A DNA stretch of 64,000 nucleotides from positions 1 through 64,000 of the forward strand of contig NZ_JHWL01000005.1 in assembly GCF_000622085.1 (NCBI RefSeq). Direction: 5' to 3'. Below are positions 9,315-17,098 of this stretch, one piece after another (within the stretch, counting starts at the first letter, position 1; every line of letters begins with the position of its first letter). This stretch comes from Butyrivibrio proteoclasticus P6B7 (GTDB lineage Bacteria > Bacillota > Clostridia > Lachnospirales > Lachnospiraceae). A program made the position numbers and the translations under genes. The notes under the pieces are model-generated. The model worked only from the letters and a program-made list of their open reading frames with translations. It was not told the origin of the DNA and made no database searches.

Positions 9315-9343
9315 AATTTTCCCTTTCTTTTTATAATTTTGAT

Positions 9344-9372
9344 GCCTGTAAGTGCGCGCCTACTTACACGGC
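9344..9372 (-). other. Intercistronic mRNA hairpin upstream of the binding-protein gene
   Basis: The sequence GCCTGTAAGT / ACTTACACGGC forms a stem of ten pairs with one bulged base around a GCGCGCCT loop. It lies between the permease stop (9394) and the binding-protein start (9314). Together with the hairpin at 7617-7649 it brackets the binding-protein cistron. Confidence 0.55.
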
Positions 9373-9393
9373 AAATAGTTACCCCCAAAATAA

Positions 9394-10263
9394 TTAACCC
9401 TTAACTGAACCGATCATGACTCCCTTAACGAAATATCTCTGAAGCCATGGATAAATAATAAGAATAGGAATGGTGGACACTGCCACTGTAGCCATCTTAA
9501 GAGACTGGCTCATTACCTGTGTTCCAATACCCTCTGCATTGGCATTGGAGTTGTTAAGCTCTTCGCCGAAGAGAAGGCTTCGAAGTCTAAGCTGAAGTGT
9601 GTAAAGCTCTGGCTTCTGGATATAAATGAGAGCATCAAAGTATGTGTTCCAATAGCTAACAGCGTAGAAAAGACCCATTGTAGCTATGATCGGTACTGAT
9701 AATGGAAGAATGATCTTGTTAAGGACCTTCATGTAGGAAGCTCCATCAATTCTTGCTGCTTCTTCCAAGCTCTCAGGTATGTTCTTGAAAAACGTCCTCA
9801 TAACAATGAAGTTAAATACGTTAATTGATTGAGGAACAAAAAGTGCAAAGGCTGTATCAAACAGTCCTAAGTTCTTTACTGTGAGGAATGTAGGAATCAT
9901 TCCACCACTGAAGTACATTGTAAAAAGAATAAACGCTGTAAAGAATGATTTGCCTGGCAGATCCTTTCTTGAAAGAGCGAAGGCAGCCAATATTGTAAGC
10001 ACAAGGCTAAGGGCTGTACCTGCCACGGTGATGAACACTGTGTTCTTCATGGCCATCCAGATCTGGGTCTTACCAAGGATCTGCCTGTAAGCATCCACGT
10101 TAAAATCTATTGGATAGAAAGTAACTCTTCCTGAAAGAACTGCATTATAACCACTGACTGAGTAAGCAAGCACGTTTAGGAAAGGATATAAACATATGAA
10201 AGCCAGTATCGCCAGCAGTATGTCATTTACAATAAGTCCTGGTGTAATCTTTTTTGATCTCAT
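9394..10263 (-). CDS. Carbohydrate ABC transporter permease, LplC/YtcP-like
   Basis: This 289-residue protein has about six hydrophobic segments and the inner-membrane permease EAA signature EEAARIDGASYMKVLNKIILP, which contacts the ATPase. The C-terminus LQRYFVKGVMIGSVKG is typical of LplC-type (MalG-like) permeases. AAGGAGG lies upstream of the ATG. It follows the partner permease by 14 nt. Together the two form the membrane channel for the sugar bound by the lipoprotein downstream. Confidence 0.93.
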   Translation of the reverse strand: MRSKKITPGLIVNDILLAILAFICLYPFLNVLAYSVSGYNAVLSGRVTFYPIDFNVDAYRQILGKTQIWMAMKNTVFITVAGTALSLVLTILAAFALSRKDLPGKSFFTAFILFTMYFSGGMIPTFLTVKNLGLFDTAFALFVPQSINVFNFIVMRTFFKNIPESLEEAARIDGASYMKVLNKIILPLSVPIIATMGLFYAVSYWNTYFDALIYIQKPELYTLQLRLRSLLFGEELNNSNANAEGIGTQVMSQSLKMATVAVSTIPILIIYPWLQRYFVKGVMIGSVKG

Positions 10264-10277
10264 CCTGTCTGTCCTCC

Positions 10278-11213
10278 TTAAATAATTCCGTCTTCGCCAA
10301 TGGCTTTTGCAAATTTATCAGCGACAAACAAAATGATGATATTGATTACAGACTGGAAAAGACCTATGGCAGTTGAATCACTGTACTTAGCCTTTTCAAT
10401 ACCAATTCTGTAGGTATAGGTACTGATAACCTCAGAGACTTCCATGACTTTCTTGTTACCAAGAAGAAGTGGTGCGTCCAGGCCGATGGACATCATCTTG
10501 GAAATCTGAAGGATCAGCATTGTAACAATAACTGATTTAATTGATGGAAGTGTGATGTAGATAAGTCTCTGGAACTGGGTTGCTCCGTCAAGGTAAGCAG
10601 CCTCGTACATAGTCTCATCAACGCCTGTAAGAGCAGCCAAATAGATGATTGTTCCCCAACCGATCTCCTTCCATACGTTACATACTACGTAAGTAAAGAT
10701 CCACCATCCGTTATTACTCATAAATGGAATTGGTGATCCTCCCACATTCTCAATGGCTCTGTTGATACTTCCATTTGTCATGGAGAACAGGTTAGTTGCG
10801 ATTCCTGCTACTACTACCCATGAAATGAAATGTGGAAGATAAAGAACTGACTGTGTCAGTTTTTTGAAATGCTTGTTTCTTACTTCGTTGAGCATAAGTG
10901 ACACGATGATGGTAAGCGGAAAGCTCACAAACAAAGTGGCAAAGTTAAGCACCAAAGTATTTCTGATCGCATTCCAGAAGTTTTTACTTTTAAAGATTTT
11001 GGAAAAAACATCGAAACCGCACCATGGACTTGCTGTAATCCCCTTAAATACGTTATAGTCCTTAAACGCGATTGTGATACCGTACATTGGTATATATTTA
11101 AAGAGTACGTAGTAGGTGATTACAGGTACCAGCATTAAATATATCCATTTGTAGTTCCAGATTTTCCCCAGAGTTTTAGAAAAGCTTTTTGAATTCCCCA
11201 ATTCGTTTCTCAC
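10278..11213 (-). CDS. Carbohydrate ABC transporter permease, LplB/YteP-like
   Basis: The 311-residue protein has an LplB-like N-terminus (LMLVPVITYYVLFKYIPMYG), about six membrane segments and the EAA loop YEAAYLDGATQFQRLIYITLP. It starts with GTG at 11213, preceded by GGGGAGG. It is the first gene of the six-gene transport/dehydrogenase operon and faces the AraC regulator across a 288-bp gap. Confidence 0.93.
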   Translation of the reverse strand: MRNELGNSKSFSKTLGKIWNYKWIYLMLVPVITYYVLFKYIPMYGITIAFKDYNVFKGITASPWCGFDVFSKIFKSKNFWNAIRNTLVLNFATLFVSFPLTIIVSLMLNEVRNKHFKKLTQSVLYLPHFISWVVVAGIATNLFSMTNGSINRAIENVGGSPIPFMSNNGWWIFTYVVCNVWKEIGWGTIIYLAALTGVDETMYEAAYLDGATQFQRLIYITLPSIKSVIVTMLILQISKMMSIGLDAPLLLGNKKVMEVSEVISTYTYRIGIEKAKYSDSTAIGLFQSVINIIILFVADKFAKAIGEDGII

Positions 11214-11271
11214 GATGCACCTCCCCGTTGATGTAAATATAACACTAATGCCATAGCGATTCTTACACCTG

Positions 11272-11295
11272 TGCGCATATAAACTTTGCGCAAAA
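11272..11295 (-). promoter_or_regulatory. Putative AraC operator, copy A
   Basis: Read on the minus strand this is TTTTGCGCAAAGT followed by TTATATGCGCA. It resembles copy B at 11385-11417 in the opposite orientation. Both contain TTTTGyGCAAAGT and TATGyGCA. It lies about 60-80 bp upstream of the permease start. Confidence 0.5.
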
Positions 11296-11384
11296 TGATT
11301 TTTTGTATGACAAAAGTACGTGAAATTATTAACTTTCAGTGAAATTATTGCGTGATTTACTCATTTAAAATCAAATAATTGTCG

Positions 11385-11417
11385 TTTTGTGCAAAGTAAA
11401 CATATTGTATATGCACA
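11385..11417 (+). promoter_or_regulatory. Putative AraC operator, copy B
   Basis: TTTTGTGCAAAGTAAACAT, then TATATGCACA, matches copy A (11272-11295) in inverted orientation with a longer middle. It lies about 85-115 bp upstream of the AraC gene. A TATATT (11433-11438) just downstream could be a -10 box for that gene; no convincing -35 was seen. Confidence 0.5.
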
Positions 11418-11501
11418 GTTATTGCTTTATGCTATATTCAGGTAGTTTGTATTTGCTATTGTAGATACATCAAGGCCTGTTGGGGGCAAGAGGGGAGCCA
11501 C

Positions 11502-12374
11502 ATGACAAAAAGAACTTGTGCTAAGAAATTCATGGCTGTAAATGGGGATCTTATCTGTGAGGTCAAGACGATTGATGCGCCATTTGATACCACAGATGAT
11601 ATGCATAACCATTTTTGCCATGAGATACTGATAGTATTGGACGGGGAGCTTAATCTGTATACCGAGTACTCAGGAAGAGTTTTAAAAAGAGGTGATATAG
11701 GCTTTATTCCGCAGTACGTATTCCACACTGCCGACATTCTCACACCTGGCAGATACGACAGAATAGTCATCAATGTTAATGATGAGCTATTAAAGAAGGC
11801 TTCTACCAACAAGATGAAGCTCAGAACATGCTTTGAGCCTTACGAAGACAATGACACCTCTCTTCATACAACCCATCTTGATGAAGAAGAGCTGGATGAA
11901 ATCAAACTTTACTGTCAGGAGCTTCAAAAGAATATCATCCATCCTACCAGTGGCTCTGATATCTTAAAGGACGCATATCTTAAGCTGATCATGGTAAAGA
12001 TCACAAATCACTTCAAGGATAATCCCAACATGGCTTATCCTGAGATGCTGCCTGATATAGTCAGTAAGACCTTTGAATACATAGACAAGCATCTTACAGA
12101 AGAGATCACTCTTTCAGACCTTGAAAAGGCTATTCATCACAACGGAACCTACATTTCGCGCTGTGTTAAGAAGTTTTCAGGCCTTTCCATTCAACAATAC
12201 ATTATTGCAAAAAAGATAGCCCTGGCCTGTAAGCTACTTAAGGAGGGTCTTTCCCCAAGCGATGTGTGCTTTATGGCTGGCTTTAACAACTACTCCAACT
12301 TTTCCAGAACCTTTTCAAAGCATGTTGGACAATCTCCAAAGCAGCTTCAGATGGCAAGCAGAAGTATAAAATAA
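11502..12374 (+). CDS. AraC-family transcriptional regulator
   Basis: This 290-residue protein has an N-terminal cupin-like sensing domain (HNHFCHEILIVLDGELNLY, FIPQYVFHTAD). The C-terminal double helix-turn-helix includes ITLSDLEKAIHHNGTYISRC and the signature LLKEGLSPSDVCFMAGFNNYSNFSRTF. GGGGAG lies before the ATG. It is transcribed divergently from the sugar ABC operon, so it very likely regulates that operon in response to the imported carbohydrate. Inverted operator-like repeats lie in the shared gap. Confidence 0.93.
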   Translation: MTKRTCAKKFMAVNGDLICEVKTIDAPFDTTDDMHNHFCHEILIVLDGELNLYTEYSGRVLKRGDIGFIPQYVFHTADILTPGRYDRIVINVNDELLKKASTNKMKLRTCFEPYEDNDTSLHTTHLDEEELDEIKLYCQELQKNIIHPTSGSDILKDAYLKLIMVKITNHFKDNPNMAYPEMLPDIVSKTFEYIDKHLTEEITLSDLEKAIHHNGTYISRCVKKFSGLSIQQYIIAKKIALACKLLKEGLSPSDVCFMAGFNNYSNFSRTFSKHVGQSPKQLQMASRSIK

Positions 12375-12380
12375 AAAGAT

Positions 12381-12410
12381 CCCGCATTCTTCCAGTTGGA
12401 AAAATGCGGG
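12381..12410. terminator. Bidirectional terminator between araC-type gene and degV
   Basis: A 14-bp stem (CCCGCATTCTTCCA with TGGAAAAATGCGGG, one mismatch) is followed by TTTATTATT on the plus strand. On the minus strand ATCTTTTTATTT follows. It lies between two convergent genes and probably serves both. Confidence 0.87.
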
Positions 12411-12442
12411 TTTATTATTATCCCAATATTATTATTCCATGA

Positions 12443-13282
12443 TTACTCTACAAAAAGAACTCCAAGTGTTCCAGGTCCGCAATGTGAAGAAACAACGCTT
12501 CCTGCTCTGGTTTCAAGTATCTCATCAAATACATGGAGACTTTCAAGATATTCTCTAACCTGATTAACAATCTCTTTATCACAGCCTGAATGAGTTATAA
12601 ATACTCTTTTTCTATCTGCCTTCTTAAGGGAATCCTCCATGTCTTTTACGTAGTCCATAATATATTTCTTAGGAAGTCCTCTATATTTCTTTTCCGCAGA
12701 CATGGCTCCGTCTGATACTGCTATCCTTGGGTGAAGCTTAAGAGCTGTTCCAAACAAGGCTGCAACTGATGAGCATCTGCCTCCTCTGTGGAGATAAACA
12801 AGGGTATCAATCACAAAGCTGGCTCTTACCCTGCTTCGCATATTAAGGATTTCTTTTTCTATATCAGAAGCGCTCTTACCCTCGTTTGCAAGCTCAGCTG
12901 CTCTAAGGACCATAAGGCCAATTCCTGTTGAAAGATTCATGGAGTCGATAATATGGCACTTATCTGAGATATCCAGAGAATCTGCTGCTAATCTACAGTT
13001 GTTAAAGCAGGCTGACATAGAAGATGAGATGGTGAAAACAATGAACTCATCTCCTGGATATTTCTTATAAATGTTAGATATATCTTCAATGCTTGGAGCT
13101 GCTGTCTTAGGTGTCTCTTCATTCTTATCAGACCAGTCGTAAATGTCCTTAGGAGTTATATTTACTCCATCTAAAAATTCCTCTTCCCCAAGTCTTACAT
13201 AAAGTGGCAGAATTACAATATTGTACTTAGTAACAAGTTCATGTGAAAGGTCGCATGTGCTGTCTGAAATAATGTGTACCAT
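12443..13282 (-). CDS. DegV family fatty-acid-binding protein
   Basis: The 279-residue protein starts MVHIISDSTCDLS and contains TISSSMSACFNNCRLAA and LVYLHRGGRCSS, which are DegV signatures. The C-terminal GPGTLGVLF closes the fold. DegV proteins bind fatty acids and can supply fatty acid kinase FakA. The ATG at 13282 follows GGAGGGGG; a TTG at 13294 lies inside that site and was discarded. It is the last gene of the glgX/two-component operon, 17 nt after the lipoprotein gene. Confidence 0.93.
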   Translation of the reverse strand: MVHIISDSTCDLSHELVTKYNIVILPLYVRLGEEEFLDGVNITPKDIYDWSDKNEETPKTAAPSIEDISNIYKKYPGDEFIVFTISSSMSACFNNCRLAADSLDISDKCHIIDSMNLSTGIGLMVLRAAELANEGKSASDIEKEILNMRSRVRASFVIDTLVYLHRGGRCSSVAALFGTALKLHPRIAVSDGAMSAEKKYRGLPKKYIMDYVKDMEDSLKKADRKRVFITHSGCDKEIVNQVREYLESLHVFDEILETRAGSVVSSHCGPGTLGVLFVE

Positions 13283-13299
13283 ATCCCCCTCCAATGTAT

Positions 13300-14259
13300 T
13301 TATTTAAGATTAACTGTCTGCTCCTTGCCATTCATTGTGACAGTCATCTCTATAGTCTTTATAGATGTTGCAGTGTCTTCATCAATCTGCATAAGAAGCA
13401 CAAGGCTTTCGTGGGCTTTGGAATCCACCGATCCCAAATAGGTTGAAAGGTCATTAGGAAGAACTGTAACCGATGTATATCCAAGCTTCTTGCCGTTTAC
13501 AGAAACCTGGAAGGTCAGTCCCTTACTGTACATATTGACCTGCTGTGCTGATGAAGCTGCATTATAGAGGTCAAAACGAAGCACTAATAGCTTTCTGCCC
13601 TTATCCGCATTTATAACATAGCTCTTTGAGCTCTCAGGATAATGGCTGGAAATTGAGTATCCATCGTAGGATATAAAGATATTACTCTGAAGCTCCTGTG
13701 AATCATCTGAGGTTACAGTAACGGCAGAGCTACTAGAACCTGAGTCCTTGCTGCTGTTACTGGTATTGTTCTCCTCCGTCTCTGAAGTCTCTTCGCTTCC
13801 GGTAGTATCCTTGGTATTTGCCTCCATAGTGGAAGATTCATCCTCTGAATCCTTAGATGTAGCCTGGGTCGCTTCATCTTCTATATTACCACTATTATCA
13901 AGAGATGACTCATCTACTGCTGATTCATCTTCTCTTTCTTGTTCAGCCTGCTGCTCCTCTTCAAGGCGCTGTTCCTCTTCCATGGCTGCATTCTGCTTTT
14001 CCTGCAGCTCTTTAAGATTGGCCTCTCTGATGGCTTCACGCTCAGCTTTTCTTTCTCTTTCTTTTTCCACCGCCTCAGGATCAACGTACACCAGTCTCTC
14101 CTGTTCGTTGTTGGAATGCTTCATGAGAATTCCAGCAGCGTACTCGATGGTCTGGTTGTACTCTTCCTCAGTAAGATCTGGTAAAGAGCTGCCACAGGCG
14201 CTGCATACAAGTGTCGTTCCAATTACAATTGAAGCTACTAAATACTTTTTTCCCCTCAT
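13300..14259 (-). CDS. Lipoprotein with acidic Ser/Glu-rich linker and C-terminal beta domain
   Basis: This 319-residue protein has a signal peptide with lipobox ending CSAC (Cys22). A charged helical stretch rich in Glu/Arg/Lys (about 60-115) and a low-complexity Ser/Glu/Asp/Thr linker (about 115-185) follow. The compact C-terminal domain of about 130 residues resembles DUF4352/DUF5067-type Ig-like domains (YSISSHYPESSKSYVINADKG). The long linker would hold the terminal domain away from the membrane and through the cell wall. It directly follows the sensor kinase gene, so it may take part in the sensed envelope process. Its function is unknown. Confidence 0.75.
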   Translation of the reverse strand: MRGKKYLVASIVIGTTLVCSACGSSLPDLTEEEYNQTIEYAAGILMKHSNNEQERLVYVDPEAVEKERERKAEREAIREANLKELQEKQNAAMEEEQRLEEEQQAEQEREDESAVDESSLDNSGNIEDEATQATSKDSEDESSTMEANTKDTTGSEETSETEENNTSNSSKDSGSSSSAVTVTSDDSQELQSNIFISYDGYSISSHYPESSKSYVINADKGRKLLVLRFDLYNAASSAQQVNMYSKGLTFQVSVNGKKLGYTSVTVLPNDLSTYLGSVDSKAHESLVLLMQIDEDTATSIKTIEMTVTMNGKEQTVNLK

Positions 14260-14288
14260 AAGATTGTCCTCTTTTAGGATACAAACTA

Positions 14289-15809
14289 CTATTTAGTCTC
14301 CAGTTCGAAATAAAACTCAACTCCATTATCGAAATTCTTGACGCCGTACTTCTGATGCATACCTTCCATAATAGCCTTAACGATAGAAAGGCCTACGCCA
14401 CTTCCACCGTATTCTCTGGTCCTAGCCTTATCAACCTTGTAGAACTTCTCCCAGATATGGGAAATGCTTTCCTCAGGGATAGGCTTACCTGTATTAAAAA
14501 CTGAGATCCTTGCACGGTTCTCAAGTCTTGTAACCTTGATCTCTATTATTCTCTCACCATCGATGTGGTTAAGGGCGTTACTGTAGTAGTTCTGAAGGAC
14601 CTCTTCAATCTTGAACTCATCGCCCCATACATAGATGGATCTAGAATCATCGAATTTAACCACTACATCCTTCTGCTTAGCCAAAAGCTCTGCAGATTTG
14701 ATGTAGTTCTTTATCATTTCTACTATGTCAAAACGATCCATATTGGAAGAATCGTTGCCAAATTCAAGCTGATTAAGTGTCAGAAGCTTCTTAACCATGA
14801 TGTTCATCTTAGATGCTTCATCCATAATTACTTCACAGTAAAACTCTTTATTATCTTCGTCGTCTATAATGCCCTCTTTAAGGCCCTCTGCGTAGCCCTG
14901 AATAAGAGCGATAGGTGTCTTAAGCTCGTGGGATACGTTGGATAAGAATTCCTTACGTATCTCGTCTATATGCTCCTTCTTCTCAATATCCTGCATGAGA
15001 GCAAGGTTGGCAGTCTTAAGCTCCTTGATGGTGGACTCCAGAGTCTCAGACAGATCGTTCATGTTTTCACCAAGAACGTCGATCTCAGTCCTTCTCTCTG
15101 TCTCCCTGGTATACTTGGCTTCAAAGTTGAGCTTTTTCATCTCATCTGAAACCAGATATAGCTGTTTGATAGGGTCGGTAATTCTTTTACAAATGTAAAG
15201 GATAATAACAGAACCCACTGAAACCGCTATGATACCAACATAAATCATAAAGGTATTGGAAATAGTAACGTTATCTCTGATACTTTCCATTGTAGCACGA
15301 AGAAGTACCAGGTTACCGTTTCCAACAATTCCCCACATATCAAGATATCTTCTGCCTGTAGTCTTTTCTATATCAAGCTGAAGAGTATATGTCTCACCCT
15401 TTTCAAGGATTGTACGGGGCTCCATGATATTACCGCTTGTGGGACTAATCATATTCTCCCACAGAATCTTACCAAGAAGCTCCGAGTTACTTGATGAGGA
15501 TCTGACGGTCTTAGAATCCGCATCAAGAATTATCATCTCGATATTATATCGCTCACAGATGTGAGAAATCTCATTACCAAATTCTTCTGATGTTACGTCA
15601 CCATTGGCTATTGCGGCCTCAATGCTCTGATAGGCAGCCAGGATAACCTCTCTCTTATTCTGAACATAGAAGTCTTCCATGAAAAAGAGATTGACCATAA
15701 AGCAGAATATAAAGGTTCCCGCCATGGTGATGATGAACAAAAGGCTGATATCAACTCGTATAGAATGTGTCTTATTTGATTTGCCGAATTTATTTTCCGA
15801 GTTCTTCAA
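14289..15809 (-). CDS. Two-component sensor histidine kinase
   Basis: The 506-residue protein has two membrane segments (about 18-42 and 185-207) flanking an extracytoplasmic sensor domain, then HAMP. The HisKA box SHELKTPIALIQGYAEGL has phosphoacceptor His294, and the ATPase N-box is NYYSNALNH. The ATPase G-box GSGVGLSIVKAIMEG completes the domain. It starts with TTG at 15809, 20 nt inside the response regulator gene with GGGG about 8 nt upstream; no ATG start fits. The overlap implies translational coupling with the regulator. VanS/PhoR-like architecture suggests envelope sensing, but the signal is unknown. Confidence 0.93.
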   Translation of the reverse strand: MKNSENKFGKSNKTHSIRVDISLLFIITMAGTFIFCFMVNLFFMEDFYVQNKREVILAAYQSIEAAIANGDVTSEEFGNEISHICERYNIEMIILDADSKTVRSSSSNSELLGKILWENMISPTSGNIMEPRTILEKGETYTLQLDIEKTTGRRYLDMWGIVGNGNLVLLRATMESIRDNVTISNTFMIYVGIIAVSVGSVIILYICKRITDPIKQLYLVSDEMKKLNFEAKYTRETERRTEIDVLGENMNDLSETLESTIKELKTANLALMQDIEKKEHIDEIRKEFLSNVSHELKTPIALIQGYAEGLKEGIIDDEDNKEFYCEVIMDEASKMNIMVKKLLTLNQLEFGNDSSNMDRFDIVEMIKNYIKSAELLAKQKDVVVKFDDSRSIYVWGDEFKIEEVLQNYYSNALNHIDGERIIEIKVTRLENRARISVFNTGKPIPEESISHIWEKFYKVDKARTREYGGSGVGLSIVKAIMEGMHQKYGVKNFDNGVEFYFELETK

Positions 15810-16473
15810 ACTTATACCCCATTCCCCAGATGGTCTTGATCATATCACCTTTCTCGCCAAGCTTACCACGAAGCTTTTTAACATGGGTATCGATGGTACG
15901 TGCATCTCCGAAATAATCGTAGTTCCATACGTTATTAAGGATTTTTTCTCTAGAAAGAGCTACTCCCTTATTCTCAAAGAAGAACGATAATAACTCAAAC
16001 TCCTTGTAGCTAAGCTCTATCTCTTTTCCATCAACCATTACACTATGTGCAACCTTGTTAACGGTAATTCCTCCAACTTCCATTACCTGATTGTTGGCAG
16101 CCATGGTTGTTCTTCTAAGAATAGCTGAAACTCTGGCTGCAAGGATCTTAGGGCTAAATGGCTTGGAAATGTATTCATCTACACCAAGCTCAAAGCCAAG
16201 AAGCTCATCTCTTTCCTCTGCCTTTGCTGTAAGCATAATGATCGGTACCTTGGATTCTCTTCGAATCTCTCTGCATACCTCCCAGCCATCCTTCTTAGGC
16301 ATCATAATATCTAATATAATAAGGGCTATGTCTGGATCCTCGTAAAACATATCCAGAGCCTTTTCACCATCCTCTGCTTCGAGAACAACATAGTCATCCT
16401 TGATTAAAAAGTCTTTGACAAGCTTACGCATTCTGCTCTCGTCATCAACTACTAATATTTTCAGATTTTCCAT
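15790..16473 (-). CDS. OmpR/PhoB-family response regulator
   Basis: This 227-residue protein has the acidic pocket Asp10/Asp11, phosphoacceptor Asp55 in LIILDIMMPKKDGWEV and the conserved lysine in MLTAKAEE. A C-terminal winged helix follows (LSYKEFELLSFFFENKG, DTHVKKLRGKLG). It precedes and overlaps the kinase gene and follows the small membrane protein gene by 4 nt. Confidence 0.96.
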   Translation of the reverse strand: MENLKILVVDDESRMRKLVKDFLIKDDYVVLEAEDGEKALDMFYEDPDIALIILDIMMPKKDGWEVCREIRRESKVPIIMLTAKAEERDELLGFELGVDEYISKPFSPKILAARVSAILRRTTMAANNQVMEVGGITVNKVAHSVMVDGKEIELSYKEFELLSFFFENKGVALSREKILNNVWNYDYFGDARTIDTHVKKLRGKLGEKGDMIKTIWGMGYKFEELGK

Positions 16474-16477
16474 TATG

Positions 16478-17098
16478 TCACTCCTCCTGGTTACTTATGT
16501 CTGTATCCTCATAATAACTTGAAGTGTCAGTTATGCCAAGCTTTTTTTCAGCTTCTCTGACTGCTTTTTCCCGTGCTTTAAGGTCTTCATCCCAGGAAGC
16601 ATACCTATTTGTGACATTTTTCTTATAATTTATTATATTATCGTTCTCACTGGTGAATGCTACCACGAACATTCCTATCACTAACAGGAACAAAACTATA
16701 TTAAGAATAAAAGAAAAGATCTTGGGAAAATCAGTCTTTTCTTTTTCTTCTACATGTTTAATTCTCTGCTTAACAGTGAGATTCTCCATGGCAGAATGTC
16801 TTACCATTGGAATAGAAATAGGTATGGGAATAAGGTCATCTTCAGTAAAGCCACTTTCCAACAAGTGCTCCCTCATGTAGGCCAGATACATCCAGCCAAT
16901 GGGGGTCTTAAAGATCTTGTTTTCAATAGCCTTATCGTAGACAGCCTTTATTTCTTTGGGACGAACAGCCTTTGCCCTTGCCTTTAAGAGATTGATCTTG
17001 GAAAGGTCCATCTGGGCCTTTTGGGCATCACCCTCTGTCAGAAACTCGAACCCGCCAACTATGAAATTATCCACTTCTTTCTTATCATCAGCCGCCAT
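16478..17098 (-). CDS. Hypothetical single-pass membrane protein
   Basis: This 206-residue protein is not recognised. It has a soluble N-terminal region of about 120 residues, one membrane helix (PKIFSFILNIVLFLLVIGMF, about 134-155) and a C-terminal charged coiled-coil segment (SWDEDLKAREKAVREAEKK). The ATG at 17098 has GGAG 6 nt upstream and lies 8 nt inside the glgX gene. The overlap with glgX and the 4-nt gap to the response regulator place it in the same message. Confidence 0.75.
   Translation of the reverse strand: MAADDKKEVDNFIVGGFEFLTEGDAQKAQMDLSKINLLKARAKAVRPKEIKAVYDKAIENKIFKTPIGWMYLAYMREHLLESGFTEDDLIPIPISIPMVRHSAMENLTVKQRIKHVEEKEKTDFPKIFSFILNIVLFLLVIGMFVVAFTSENDNIINYKKNVTNRYASWDEDLKAREKAVREAEKKLGITDTSSYYEDTDISNQEE

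Noticed and set aside
13748..14296. Plus-strand serine-rich protein
   Set aside because: It is the antisense reading of the Glu/Ser-rich linker of the minus-strand lipoprotein and has no ribosome site or family features.
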